From contig CM067083.1 of NCBI GenBank assembly GCA_034008185.1, forward strand, positions 117,202,837-117,266,836: 64,000 bases of DNA, read 5' to 3'. The notes beneath the pieces are model-generated. The model saw nothing but the letters and a program-made list of their open reading frames with translations. It was not told where the DNA came from and ran no database searches. This DNA comes from Gorsachius magnificus (taxonomy: Eukaryota > Chordata > Aves > Pelecaniformes > Ardeidae). How positions within the stretch are numbered: position 1 is the first letter of the stretch; every line of letters starts with the position of its first letter. Positions 48,048 to 60,739 of the stretch are shown one piece after another. The translations under genes were made by a program, and so were the position numbers.

Positions 48048-51000
48048 GTGTAACTGTACAAATATCAGCTCTCAAGTTGACATCATCTATGCTATTCTAC
48101 GTGCATATTAATTTTCAGTCAAATTTAAATTAACAGTGAGAACGAGACTAGGACAATGACATATACTTTTTTCTCCATGTGCAGACGATCATGACAACCC
48201 TTTTTTTAAATGCTCATCATCCTCTGTGGTGGAGAAAAAAACTTAAAAAGGGCAGGGCAGGACTGTCTGTCATATCTGACGTGCTTCTTGCCATTTCTAT
48301 GAAAAATCTGCCTAAATTTGCCCAAGCTAGATATCAAATCTAAAAGGATAAATTTTTAAAATAAATAACTCAGTTTTCATATCCTCACACAGGACTTCTG
48401 TAATTATAATAGCAACAGGATGTATTCCCTCCTTGGTGACCACTTTTGCCCTTTTCCAATTTTCCACACCATAAATATGTTGATGTCATGAAACAGTTAA
48501 ATACGCTCAAAGAAATCATGAAGGTTTTCCCTCTGATGTCTGCATAAAGCTGAATAGGATTGAAAAGTGGAACTGAGAACAGAAACCACGACTGCCTTAG
48601 TCACCTTTCAACTGGCACCCAAGCAAGTGCCTTGTAAGTCCTCAGGGATCTGGTAGTCACAATTCTGGTTGCCCACTTCATAAGCCTGTCTTGAATGTGC
48701 TACAGTTTCCCTCTGGCCTGATATTTCCTTCCTATGGAACACATTATGTAGATGGAGAGGTGGGAAAGCAAGAGTGGATATTCTTCTCTATTGACTGGAA
48801 TGCATAGGAGTGCCAAGAAATTCTCCTAGACCCATCAGATTACAAATGTCTTTACGTAAAGCAGGAACCCAAGGATCAAAACTAGTATGGGAGGCTGTGG
48901 GATATGGAAAGACCAACTGACAAGGAGCAAGGACATGGTTACTTGGGCTGTTTGGGTGAAGGGAATCAGCGCTGATGGGCTCAGTTAAGACTGAGATGTA
49001 GGCAGTAAGCTTAGAAGAGTTAGTAGAAACAGCTAGGGAAGGAGATTCAGTTGAATGGGAAATGGCAGCTGTCAGAAAATATCTGTGAAATCTGGCGCTG
49101 TAATGCTACAGGAATTTCACCGAACACTCATACTGGTTTCTATTGAGCATATCAGTATCATCTGGAAGTGTCCCATATTTCACCAGCCCAGTGATATAAG
49201 TAGCTCATGTCCACACTGTTCATGCCCAGGTGTCTTGGGGGAGCAGGTAACAATTTTCCTTCACTGAGATGCAACCACCCCATGATACCTCCTCCTTCTA
49301 AAATCCGGAAAACCTCTGTTCTTTCCCCATCTAGGTGGCATGAGGTTTTTGATACCCTTAACCAAAGCAAGCTGAGGACTCCAAATTGGCTCAGATAATC
49401 TCTCAGGCATGCACATGAGCACAGAGTATCCCACTGCCCACTGCCAGCTTTCACTGCCAAAGGGGAAAAAAAGAAATCCCCTAGTGCAGCTCAGAGCCTG
49501 TATGTAAGCTAACAGATCAGTACTATACACCACTGAGGGTCAAGGACAGCGGAATTAAAGAGGGAGGGAAGGAACTTGAGAGTAAAAATGGTGAAAGGCT
49601 CTTTCTGTTATCAGTTCCACTTAGGAAGCAGAGAAAGTCTGCAGGGTAGACCTACAGGGTCCAGCTCTGCTGTAAAACAGATGTGTCCCAGCATGACGCC
49701 TGCTTGCTTCATTCCACCTGTGTGCAGGTACACATACAGACTTTCTACCGCACAGCCTTTGCCTCGCTCAAGGCAGAGAAGGGATGGTGCCCAAATTGTA
49801 CCTGTTTTATCTCTGGTCATTGCCCAGTGCATGGCCTGTGGCAACTGACTTCACTAACAAAGCAGTGGTCTTTTAAAATAGTTCAAGGTATTCCTCTGTA
49901 ATATGAAAAAAGATACCAAGATACACTGCTAAACTCCCAGTTTATCATTTCTACCCTTCCACAAAAAAAAAAAAGTGTCATAAAAATAAACGAACAAAGG
50001 CAGGAAAGATCTGCTGAAAACTACATAAAATTCTCACTTGCTGTAGATACAGTAAGGTCAGTCTAAAAGGTGTTAATCTGCCTTGTGGGTCGGTATGATG
50101 CATGCAATACAAAGTCCACTGACAGCCTTTGGTGACTGAGATGGGTCAGGACGTAGGCATTTCACATCAACTTTACCTCCCCAAAAGGTAAAAACTAAGC
50201 TGAGTAAAGTAAGCACATATAAACACTTGCAGTATGCAACCATTATTATCATGGACACAAATGACCCTTATCTCTCTTCTGTTTTTAGATATTCTGCAGA
50301 CTTCTTAGGGAAGATGTAGAAGAAGGAAATAAAACTGCTTTAGATAGTTTTCTGTTCATACCATACAAAAATCTGAGTCCTCTGGTACTCAGAAGCATCT
50401 CACACATAGCCTTCGATGTGTACTATGCACTGCTAATAATTTAGTAAATATAACAAATTGCAAACAAAAAAACAAAGCAGAATAATTTTTTAAAGAATCA
50501 AACCCCATTACTTAATGCATAAGGAAAAACTATGAATTAAGTTATATCAAAAACTATTACAAAATAAATGCACCATTTCCCCCTCTATTCCATATTTTCC
50601 TGTCCATAATGTGTCAAATCAGGAAACCTGAAAGTATGTCCAAGGCACTGCATACTTTTTTGTGTACGCTTCCCAGTATTTTAGAGAAATACTGAAGTAT
50701 TTTACACCTTATTGTGTCTCGGTTTACATTTCCTTAACTAATCCTAGCATTCACACTTGTATTTATAATAAATCAGTTTATATATCCCTAGTTAATATTT
50801 GCTTAGGGCTTATGTTGATTTCACAATACATGCAATTTTCTGGCTCCATCTTTATCTTCAAGGATTAGATTGAATTGAGCAGCCCTGAATTTGCACTTTC
50901 CTTCTCTATGTTATTTAATTAAATATATCTTATTTCACAATGACAACATTTTTATTTTTTAGTTTATTTGCTAAACAGCTGCCATTGTGACAAGACTTTG

Positions 51001-53532
51001 TGGTGAGAGAACACTTATTTTAAAGAAATTTAGAACAGAAATCACCAAATGTAGAGGGGAAGAAAGGATTTCAACTTGGCACAAGTGTGCTCTGTGATTA
51101 AATTTGAATTGCTTTGGCTTCTCTAGCTGGAATCTGCAGCTAAATACCTATATTCAGATTACCTTTCTTCCATTTGTTGGTTTGTTGTTTTGCTGTTTTG
51201 TTTTGTTTTGTTTTTTATAAAGGAAGTGCTTTCAAATGTGGCTGAATTTGCCAAGTTACACTGAAAGATTTGTGATAATGATTTTTTGTCTTTGGCATCA
51301 CTTACGCTAAAATAGTAGGTAAATGCTAATTATTTTTTCAACTCCATCATTTTAGCACTACACAGTTAATTTTGATGCTGATAAGGGCAAGACTAATTGA
51401 CAGTATATCCATAATAAAAAGCAATGCGTCTGAACACAAGGACTCAGAGTTTCCCCACCTTCTTTAGTTTAAATGGGCAGAGTGTTTTGATAAAACCAAA
51501 TGTTGTGCAGGTGCATTGAGTCCCTGTTGCAGAGGATGTGAAACAGGTTTGATCCTAAATTGACTGGTACGTGCAAGGTGGATGTATTTACTCACAGCAC
51601 TGGCAGCTTATTTGGTAAATAGTCTGGCACAGTACAGAGTAAGCATGTCTCGCTTCAAGCCTGTTTTTGATCTGCAGCTGTGTGTGCTTATCTCCATTCT
51701 TAACGGAAACCACCAAATAAAGCAGATATTAAATTTCTAAAAGAGTAGCTTGGGTTTGCCTCATCACTTCTTCATTAAGTGCCTTTCCTTCTTAGTTAGA
51801 TTCTTCTGAAACCGTTATAAACCTGGGGCCTCTTAAAAAAAAAAGGGGGGGGGCTTCTTATTGCTGGGAAAACCCTTTTGCTAACTCCTCCTGCTTGACC
51901 TTTTGGCAAACTGTATGTCACCTTTTACTCTTGTGCTCTTCATACACCAGACACCCTCCCTCTGTCCTCACATCCCTGCTGATGGCTTTCATGGGTAACA
52001 CCTTTTCCTCCTGATCTCAGCACTAAGCATCCATACCTGTGTGTTTTTATCAATTCCCTCACATATTCTGTAAGTGTAAATTATACTCACAGAACCTGGG
52101 AGCGACCTTGCAGATTTTTCAAATTGTCTCTGATTCTGGTCAGAAATAGGTTAACTCAGCTTCTTTGTGCTACTCGATTGGCAGAAAGTAACTGCAGTCC
52201 CTGACTTCACGAGTACCATCTCCACTCAGACACCACTGCCCAGGTAGTGTAAAAGCCTGCCTCAGCTCGGCTCAGCTTTCATGCATTTAAGGAGTCTGAC
52301 AGCCCAGTTTTATTTGTACTTAAACCCATCCCTGCCTGAAAGATCCCTGATTTCGTAAGAAATGCTTTTTATGCAGAAACATTAGCACATGGTTGTGGGC
52401 ACATATGGCAGAGGTGTAAAAATACATTAATAACATGGAAAAGATGAGCAAGAAACTATTTTACTACGTGGATTTGACATGAGCTAGGGAATGCTAACTG
52501 AGACTCAGAGGCTTCACATTCAAGACATTTCTTCATTAGTTAAGTTGCAAACCTTTTTGCCATAAAAAGTTGTGGCTGATGAAACTTTACACACATTCAT
52601 AAAACAAGTGGACAACTGGTCTAAGGCTATTTAATATCTCACCATCTCTCTCTCTCACAAATTGCTGTGGGCTGGGAGAGCTTCCTGGAAATCACCACTG
52701 CACTCAAATTCTGATCTTTTAACATACACTAGGCAGACACTGCTAATGACTTCCAAAGAGCTAAACTAACCTTCTGAACAAGATAAATTTTCCATGTAAC
52801 AATCATCATCCTTTTGCCCTAACACCTGTACAAACAGCTCACAATGCCCCAAATATTGGTGTTGAGTTTTTATTTAAACTTTGGAAGAAGAAATGGAAGA
52901 TCCAGACAAAAAAAATCTAGAAAACAGTTTGAAGTCCAGAAAAAATGCCCTATAGCTATGTAAGTGGGAGCTCAAAAAAATTTATTATTTTTAAAGACAG
53001 AAAACAATTTGATTATAGCACACCAGTATTCAGTTAGCAGAAATTTCCTTAGCAAATTAAGTCAAAGCAAATTCCAACTAATTAATGATCCTTGAAGATA
53101 GATAAAACTGATAGTAAGACTCATAGGTAAAAGTGATAATTGACTCTTTTGTAAGAAAACACCTACATAAAATTTTTTAATACAAAGTCCATGCCACACG
53201 ATGTTACTTGGTTCAGCATAGCAGGCACTGCAAGGCTTTTTCATAAATTTTGTTCATGCCATTTTATCCACATATATTCACTTCCCTGACGAAGTCACCC
53301 CTTCATCTTCTCCATGCTCCAAGGAACCCCATCATCCAGCTACTTGTATCCTTTTGCTTTTTATTAGGCAAGTCTTCTCACCAATACACCTTGATGGGGT
53401 TTTTTACTGCTCAGAGGCCCTTGAGAGTGGTCATTAGCTCAATGCACTGTCCTGTACCTTCCAATTTGCCAATAAGAGCTGCTCTCCTGGGTTTCTTTAA
53501 GGCCAAACTCATTAGACCACTCCCCTCTTTAT

Positions 53533-54418
53533 ATTAGCAAGTTCACTGACGACACAAAACTGGGAGGAGTGGCTAGTATGCCAGAGGGCTGTGCTGCCAT
53601 TCAGTGGGACCTGGACAGGCTGGAGAGTTGGGCAGAGAGGAACCTGATGAAGTTCAACGAGGGCGAGTGTCAAGTGCTGCACCTGGGGAGGCTGAACCCC
53701 ATGCACCAGTACAGGCTGGGGGCTGACCTGCTGGAAAGCAGCTCTGCTGAGAGGGACCTGGGAGTCCTGGTGGATGACAAGCTGACCATGAGCAGCAGGG
53801 TGCCCTTGTTGCCAAGAAGGCCAATGGTATCCTGGGGTGCATTAAGAGGAGTGTGGCCAGCAGGTCACGGGAAGTTATCCTCCCCCTCTACTCTGCCTTG
53901 GTGAGACCCCACCTGGAGTACTGTGTCCAGTTCTGGGCTCCCCAGTTCAAGAAAGATGAGGAACTCCTAGAGAGAGTTCAGAGGAGGGCAACAAGGATGT
54001 TGAGGGGACTGGAGCATCTCCCTTACGAGGAAAGGCTGAGAGAGCTGGGCTTGTTTAGCCTGAAGAAGACTGAGAGGGGATCTAATCAACATGTACAAAT
54101 ATCTCAAGTGTGGATGTCACGAGGATGGAGCCAGACTCTTCTCAGTGGTGCCCAGCGACAGGACAAGGGGCAATGGATACAAACTGAAACATAAGAGGTT
54201 TCAGTTGAATATGAGGAAAAACTTTACTTTGAGGGTGACAGAGCACTGGAACAGGCTGCCCAGGGGGGTTGTGGAGTCTCCTTCTCTGGAGATATTCAAA
54301 GCCTGCCTGGACGAAGTCCTGTGCCACATGGTCTAGGTGAACCTGCTTTAGCAGGGGGGTTGGACTAGATGATCTCTGGAAGTCCCTTCCAACCCTTGCC
54401 ATTCTGTGATTCTGTGAT
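53533..54418 (+). mobile_element. CR1 LINE, 5'-truncated, with reverse-transcriptase C-terminus
   Basis: An 886-bp CR1, the longest young copy here. It begins just upstream of RT motif C (FTDD, 53542-53553) and continues with MKFNEGECQVLHLGR and [15 protein letters not shown]. After a net one-base loss near 53.79-53.80 kb come [16 protein letters not shown] and [20 protein letters not shown]. After a second break (net +1 or -2) near 54.07 kb come [19 protein letters not shown] and [12 protein letters not shown], with the stop near 54337. The 3' UTR has GGTTGGACTAGATGATCTCTGG and ends in two ATTCTGTG octamers (54401-54416). It is dead: no endonuclease, truncated RT and two frameshifts. Confidence 0.96.
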
Positions 54419-55349
54419 TAAACCAGGGACAGAGCCAAAACATTAGGGTCTGGATCTGTTTTTCTAATCCTGGCTTAATGCTGCACAGAAGCTCAAAGCA
54501 ATTTATTGCAGAGGTCTCTTCTGAGCTAAAAGTACAATAGCTCTATGATACTTGTGTCTGTCATAGGGCAGAAAACAAGGCAATATTTTCCTATAGTGTT
54601 GTCAGAAAATAAATCTTTTCTACTAGGTGTGAGTATAGGAAATATACAAGTAATTTTGGAAATTACAAGCATGTTTGGTGCTGGGTAATACCTTATCCAA
54701 ATTTCTCTCCTACCATGTGAAGAAGGAATGGTGGTACAAATCAGAATGCATGATGCAGGTAACACTCTTTGTTTTCAGATAAGAGGCAATGCAAATACTA
54801 TAAGGATGCAGGTAATGCATTTCCTTACATCAGGCTGGGACATGTCCTGAAGAGAATGATAAAGTGCTGGGATGGCAATAGTGGAACAGATACAAGGCAG
54901 AATGCAGAATATGTGCTTTTCATAGCTTTCCTGCTTTAAAAGTATACTAGGTTGACTCAGTAATGTTTTTAAAAATATATTTGTAATGCTGGCTGCCTGT
55001 TTTTTAACAGATCAGTATTTTTTCACTGTTGTACAGGACTATATTTTCTTGGTAAGCTTACTTGGCTCATGATTGTGCTTTGTTTTTAGGAATAAAATAT
55101 TTGTGAGCAGAATATGTTTTCTGTTGGGTTCCCATTCTTTCAAGGCAATGCCCAGCAGCAGTATGATCACAATATTATGTCTAACAATAATCATATGCAG
55201 TCATTTCCAATCACAGTGGCTACATGTAGAAGCAGCTACAGACTGTTGGAAATGTGAGGAAATGTCAAACTGTATTAAGCTGTCTAGAAAGAAAAAGGAA
55301 GAGGTTCACAGCTTGATGAGGAAAATTAAAACCTTGCTAACCAACCAAA

Positions 55350-55382
<33 letters not shown>

Positions 55383-56402
55383 AGAAAGAAAGACAAACAA
55401 ACTATAACTACTAAAAAAATCATGGCCTACTGTAAGCTGCCAGTATGTCTCTAATAACTGGGACTCTGAAATACTGTGTTCGCTTTTTAATACTTGAGTC
55501 AGAGCTAAACAAAGACAGGCAAAAGGGATTTGGGGGTACAGTCCAGTTCCTACAATAGATATCTGGACCAGTTGCAGCATATAGGTTCAAGAGAGTGGTT
55601 CAGACAGTCCATTATTCAGCAGTGGTTCACTGTGGAGTCAACGAAGAACAAGTATGTAGGCAGCAAACTATGGCTGTTTATGTCAGGTATTACATTTGGT
55701 AGTCTCTGTGCAAGAAGCCTGTGTCTGGCAGCCTCGGATACTGAGAAGTCTGAGCCAGTCACACCATTCTTAAAGAAGGTGCCATAATACATGCACGAGT
55801 CCAGCTGTGATTATCTAGGATAGACAGTTTGTGTTCAGCCCTTTTGCAGAAAGAAACCAATTTCCTTCTGGGTCATGGGTGAACCTGTATTACACTGCAT
55901 TGGGCATCTGCCCATTGCCTGGACACCAGGAGCCATGATACTGGGACAGATAAATACAAAATCTGTGCTAACTGGCATGCATGTAACCTTAGAGTTCAGG
56001 GCTTTGGAATAAGGAGTGGGATGGGATGTAAAATGCTTTGCCTGGCTCAGTCCTGCTGTAACAGACTGTGTCCACCAACGTTCATGCTGACCATAGGAAG
56101 CAGAGAACACCAACAGTGCAGGGTATTCCAAATGCACTCACGGTGTCTTGACACAGGCTGTAAATGCCATATCACTCAAGAGACAACTTCCACCTATTCT
56201 AAGATCTTCTAAATCATTAGCATTTTTATATCATTATGGGTCTATGAGAAATTCAGGCTCGAGAAATTTCGTGTGAAGATAAGGTCAAAATGTCTCCCCG
56301 AAAGAGGAGGGTCATCTATATCTATTTGAAAAGCACAAAAAACATGAAACAAAAGATGAACAGAGAAAAAAAAATGGAAGTGATATAAGACCATTTAATT
56401 TA
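54419..56402. other. Noncoding DNA with a poly(A)/polypurine tract
   Basis: A run of 23 A (55347-55369) continues as GGAAAAAAGAAAAAGAAAGAAAGAC. An open frame (55073-55414, +) runs into it. Its N-terminal part is hydrophobic, but the sequence matches no family I know. No gene is called. Confidence 0.5.
55347..55391 (+). repeat. A23 and adjoining polypurine tract
   Basis: Twenty-three A, then an A/G-only stretch to about 55391. No polyadenylation signal lies a suitable distance upstream, and no transcript-like sequence precedes it, so a retrocopy tail is not supported. Confidence 0.85.
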
Positions 56403-56634
56403 GACCAGATTCTTAATATTAGGAAAGAGGAAAAATGAGCTAACCATCAGGGAAACCTTCCTGCTTGTGAAAGATATTAAAATTACTCCAAAAGAAACAT
56501 TTGCGATGTTAAAAAACTGATTGAACAAAAAAGGAAGAAATATTCTGCATAGAACAATCCTCCAGTTTCAGGGCAATGAACTGGATGACCTAATAGCTAT
56601 TTTCCATTCCTTACATCTATGATTCTGTGATTCT
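56403..56634 (+). mobile_element. Old CR1 LINE 3' end
   Basis: A GACCAGATTCTTAATATTAGGAAAGAGG-type block and the segment ACCATCAGGGAAACC lie in the C-terminal coding and UTR zone. The end reads CAATGAACTGGATGACCTAATAGC, TTTTCCATTCC, then ATCTATG ATTCTGTG ATTCT. The tail octamers are still readable while the body is strongly diverged. Confidence 0.7.
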
Positions 56635-56649
56635 AAATATATATTCACA

Positions 56650-57185
56650 ATTCAACAAGAGGCAGCGAGACAGTAGAGGCATTGAAGAACATAAGTGGAA
56701 AGTTAGTGACAGATGAGGTTGATTCTGCTGCAGGCCTAAATGAATTCCTCACCTCATTATTCATTGGGGGGGGGAAAGAAAAAGAAAAAAATAAAAAAGG
56801 AAGGTAGCATCTCCAGGACTGAGAGACATTATCCTGGAGGGGAAAGTAAAATGTTAAAAGGCTTTGCTATTGCACTGGAGAAGAGAAGATAATAAGGCAA
56901 TTAGGACTGTTACATTTGACAAAGCACCGGGCTCAGATGAATTGTATCCCAGAATCCTGAAGGAAGTAACAAAGGAAATAGGAAAGCCTTTAGCAAAGGT
57001 TTTTGACAGGCCACTAAGGAGTTTAGTTGTACCCGAAGACTTAAGGGGTACTAAAGCTATTCCCAGATTCAAGAAAGAACCAAGGGAAGATTCAGGGGAC
57101 AAGCCCTTTAAGTCTCATTTCAGTTGAGAGAAAGATCTTGGAAATATTGCTAAGGGACCATGTTAAGATAATTTTAAGGTCTAAT
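56650..57185 (+). mobile_element. Ancient CR1 LINE RT finger/palm remnant
   Basis: An LNEFLTSLF-like segment near 56.74 kb (linker between endonuclease and RT) leads into a frame at 56864-57127. That frame has the RT finger motif DKAPGSDELYPRILKEV, then IGKPLAKVFDRPLRS, VPEDLRGTKAIPRFKKE-REDSGD, matching CR1 'KAPGPDGIHPRVLKE..IAKPLS-IFE-SW..VPEDWR-ANV-PIFKKG-KEDPGN'. After a frame break comes KILEILLRDHVK. An A/G-rich simple insert (56767-56803) interrupts it. The fragment ends before catalytic motif A. Confidence 0.85.
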
Positions 57186-58094
57186 TTAATGCAGGTAACA
57201 GGGAAAAGCATGAAAAATCTGCACGACACTTTAGCATGTTATGGGAGTAGTAGACCACAGTGAAAAGATTGATCTCATTCATACAGGTGTCAAGTTGGCA
57301 TAAAAAGGAAGAGAATCCCCTGTATAAACTATAGTATGAAACAGTGCGAGTAAATATTTTCAGTTCAGCTGGGTGCTGCCTTAAAGATTGCCAAAGTAGA
57401 GCTACTTTAGAAGTGCAACATTATAGAAAAACACATAGAAACTAAAAGGGAGAGATGCAGTAATGCATCCTAGTAGTTAAAGACATTTGAAGAGTTTGGT
57501 TACTGTAGTTACATCTACATTGCAATCTCGTATAGATAGATCAAACCATAATAGCTCTAAACTAGCTAAGTATTACTACCAATGCAGTCAGGCAGCACCA
57601 AGCTCAACTCAGGCTGCAAAGCCTGACTGACGTCTGGGTAAATACCTCGGCATGATCCTGCCTACAATCAACTGTTATCACAACTGCATTACTCCAACCA
57701 GGATTAACTAGTTTAAAGCTAGCTGAGGTGAGCCTGTGAATGCAGTGATATCTGTAGACATGTTCCTAGGCTACTGGTCCTCAGACTTTTCAATTTGGTG
57801 AATCCTTCTTTGAAGCCTAAAAACACCCAACCCTACTTAAATCCTTTTATGTCTGCAGGTGTAAACTTGTAAAACAGAAACCATGAGAACTGTATTACCA
57901 AAACCATAAATAAGGCATTAAAACATACTGAATCTTGAGTCTACCAGCTCTAGTCTTTCATTAGCTGTAGGCTGTCACTGCGCCCACACTCCTTCAGGAA
58001 ACTGTCTTCTATTTGTCTTCATCCTTCATTTGCCTCTCACCCCTTTTCTTTTCCTTACCCACTTACAGTTTTCCCTTCAGGAATCCCTTGGACA

Positions 58095-58165
58095 CCTAGA
58101 TTTAACCTTGGGCAAGTTACAAAAATTCAGACCTCTCGGCATCCGAATCTGTTATTCCTTTGTTA
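58095..58165 (+). mobile_element. Possible MIR-like core remnant
   Basis: ACCTTGGGCAAGTTAC (58105-58120) is identical over 16 bases to the most conserved MIR core block as I remember it. The downstream sequence only faintly follows 'CTCTCTGTGCCTCAGTTTCC..CATCTG'. A chance match is possible. Confidence 0.3.
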
Positions 58166-58319
58166 CAGGGTGTTATATGCTTCCATATATGGAACATAAC
58201 ATTATTTCTTCTCTTGCTAGGGTTTTGTGTTTTATGCCATCGTGTAATATGTAGTCTTTTAACAATTGGCAAAAGGAATGGTAAAGAAAATAGTCTCTAA
58301 CATAGCTTAAAGAGCTCAG

Positions 58320-58343
58320 AAAAAAAAAAAAAAAAAAAAAAAA
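58320..58343 (+). repeat. Run of 24 A
   Basis: An isolated homopolymer with no transcript-like sequence before it. The opposite strand gives a meaningless poly-Phe frame. Confidence 0.9.
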
Positions 58344-58747
58344 GAAGCTGGCAGCTTGATCCCCTGAAGGCAATAGGAGCTGTGTCTTTCCAAAGAATAT
58401 GGGATCTTAGGCCAGGTAAAAGTGGACAAAGAGGATTTCTTCTGATGTCACTCTTTTTATTTTAACCTCTGCCGCCACAACAAATTTTTAACTGCCCAAA
58501 ATGGGGATATCCCACCTCTGTGGGTAAAAAGGCCAAGATTTTGCATGTGGGATGACTTCACATTCAGTTTAACAATTGGAAATCTTTCCATGAGGTGAAA
58601 ACTTTGGGAAAGTTAGAAATAACATTGTCATTAATGGAAATTTTCTCAATAGCCTGATCAGGAAATTTTTCCATCTTTGCATCTTTGAAGGGCTTTTTAG
58701 TTCATCTCTCAGCACTCCCCTCCTTCCCTCCCTCACGCCCCATCAAG

Positions 58748-58770
58748 CCCGCCCCCCCCTCTCCCTCCCC
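58748..58770 (-). repeat. G-quadruplex pattern on minus strand
   Basis: Four C runs (58748-58750, 58752-58759, 58763-58765, 58767-58770) are separated by 1 to 3 bases, a canonical quadruplex pattern on the complementary strand, within a CCCTCC-rich stretch. Confidence 0.8.
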
Positions 58771-59199
58771 TATTTTTTCTGGGTGGTTGTCAGGTTTTTG
58801 TTTGCTTGTTTGCTTCATTTTCAAGTAGATGCCAGACATTTTAGCAGAGGGCTGACTCTAGGTCTGCAAAAGCAATTTTATTTTGTTTATATGACTGTAA
58901 ACACCTGTTCCAGATGGACAATTTAGGGGATTGTTTGGGATTTGGCTTTTGTGGCACTTTGCCCTGAACAGAGCAGAATATTTTTAAGAACTGTCTGAGC
59001 TGTGTCTTTTCATCCAGAACGCACAAAAGGCTACCTCCTGAAGGTAAAACTGAAATCAACAGGGTCCCACTGGTGTGACTAAAAACATCATTTGGCCCAG
59101 AGCTTTCTTTATATTCACAGGGACAGATTCTGCCTGTGGATGCATACATACCACTTTCAATGAAGCCAGCTGAAGTTGTGCAGAAAAAAAGAAAGAAAA

Positions 59200-59257
59200 G
59201 GGGGGGTGGGGGGGGGGGTGGGGAAGAGAGAGATGGAGACAGAAAGAGAGAGAGACA
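59200..59257 (+). repeat. G-run block followed by GA repeats
   Basis: G7-T-G11-T-G4 (59200-59223) is followed by AAGAGAGAGATGGAGACAG and AAAGAGAGAGAGACA. The first part fits a plus-strand quadruplex. The whole is nearly all purine. Confidence 0.85.
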
Positions 59258-60530
59258 TTCCCTAGTGCTCTTGTGAGCTTTCAGCTTTATAGTAGAACCT
59301 GTGCAAAAGGATTAAAATGATATAATATGTAGCATGCAGAGGGATGGCTAGGGGGCATGAAACCATCTGCAAATGTTTGAAAGATGTTTGCGTTCCCCTT
59401 AGGCGCGAAAGAAATTACTTCCTATGTTACCAGAGAATTTTCCAAGAAATAGTGAGTCAAAGTTAAAAAAGGGAAACTTAAAATAAATTTCAGGGAAATG
59501 TTTCTGACAGTGAGATTGTCTGTATAATTTTTAAAGCAAGAGCAAAATCACAGGCAGTGGGCAATGCAATACTTAAAACTTCTGTTGCCTAATCTCACCA
59601 GGGTATCCCAGATGATCCAGACTTCTTATACTATCTGGGAAGACAGCAAGGAACCTCAGAAGAAGGGGTTTGAGGGTTAGTTTTCCTGGGAGTGGTCTAA
59701 TGTGAAATGAGCATCCTAGAAACCCTGAACAGATCTCCAAGTCTTTCCTTTAGATGATGTCCTTCTAGCCTCATGACTCTTACATTCTTGACTGCTCAAG
59801 GAGTAAGACAGTCATCAAGATCAGGAAAGTTTGGACACAATGGGTGTTCAATCCTTAGGAGAGGCCAACTAAAGAAACTGTTTGCATATTAATAACAAAA
59901 GTACAATGAATTAATAGATAAATAGGAAAAGAGAGAAAGAAGAAAAGCCTACAACTAAAACTGAAAACTTCCAAAAGTCACAAGACAGTGGTAAACGCCC
60001 AAGTGGTCATGGTGAAGGTTGGTTGTATGGGAATCAGACTACCAGTGGGTTGTGTGTGCTAATGGTAAAGGCAGCTCATGGCTTGCAGGACAGGAATGAC
60101 AAATGCGCAGGGAGAAGCGTACAGTCAAAAAGAAAAATAAGTTAACAAGATCAAACCACACTCAAGAATCCATAGGACTGATTTTCCCTGCTCAGATAAG
60201 GAGATTGCCAGAGCTGTACTACTGACTACAAACCGATTGTTTGATAGCAATGACCAACAGATTCCAAAACACACAGAGGAGATTTAAAAAAACAAAAAAA
60301 AACCAAAAAAAACCCCTCACCAAACCAAAAAACACCAAAATACCAAACCACAAACCAACAACCAACAAGCCCTGTGTTATTGGAACACTACATTTGCAGT
60401 GATCATAAACAACAGCTTTCTGGAGATAGAAACCCAGACGACAGTAAGCATTCCCATGTGTTTTCAGGACCTGCTTCAAAGTAAGACTATAGAAAAAACA
60501 GTCAGTAATAAAAATCAATCAAACGAAGAA

Positions 60531-60545
60531 GGGGGGGGGGGGGGG
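60531..60545 (+). repeat. Run of 15 G
   Basis: Fifteen consecutive G after AACGAAGAA. It is the third long G homopolymer in the window. Confidence 0.9.
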
Positions 60546-60739
60546 AATCTGTAGCAGTCATATTTACTTTTAAAGGGGAACTACAAAAAAGAGGAGTTAG
60601 TTGAAAAAACATCAGGAGTATGTAACATCATAAATTGTGTTCCAGTGGAAGTAGAGAGTATTTTAAAACAATATGCTAGAAGCTCAAGATAAACAAACAA
60701 ACAAAACCCCAAAAATCCAGCTCCAAAGGGATCAGAAAA

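Larger units (their letters stand above)
45129..53532. other. Noncoding DNA, no gene recognised
   Basis: More than 8 kb without a recognised transposon. Simple repeats include A/C-rich DNA at about 46160-46190, a T run at 47717-47736, (TTTTG)n at about 51197-51215 and an A10-G9 junction near 51.84 kb. A hairpin-bearing minisatellite-like cluster lies at 47990-48047. Open frames on both strands at 49158-49848 show no domain. The sequence just left of 53533 has no CR1 similarity, fixing the CR1 truncation point. Confidence 0.5.
57186..60739. other. Noncoding DNA, no gene recognised
   Basis: Between two old LINE remnants. It holds a possible MIR-like core (58095-58165), a run of 24 A (58320-58343), a C-rich quadruplex-like block (58748-58770), a G-rich/GA-rich block (59200-59257), A/C-rich DNA at about 60285-60365 and a run of 15 G (60531-60545). 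Confidence 0.5.

Noticed and set aside
54142..54402. 86-codon minus frame over the CR1 end
   Set aside because: It is the antisense shadow of the CR1 C-terminal coding region and UTR. The same shadow appears on the plus strand over the 28-kb copy (28052-28315).
55073..55414. Processed pseudogene ending in the A23 run
   Set aside because: No known protein, no polyadenylation signal at the right distance and no target duplication seen. The A run continues as a GA-rich simple repeat.
58173..58373. Poly-Phe-containing minus frame
   Set aside because: It is produced by the run of 24 A read on the other strand.
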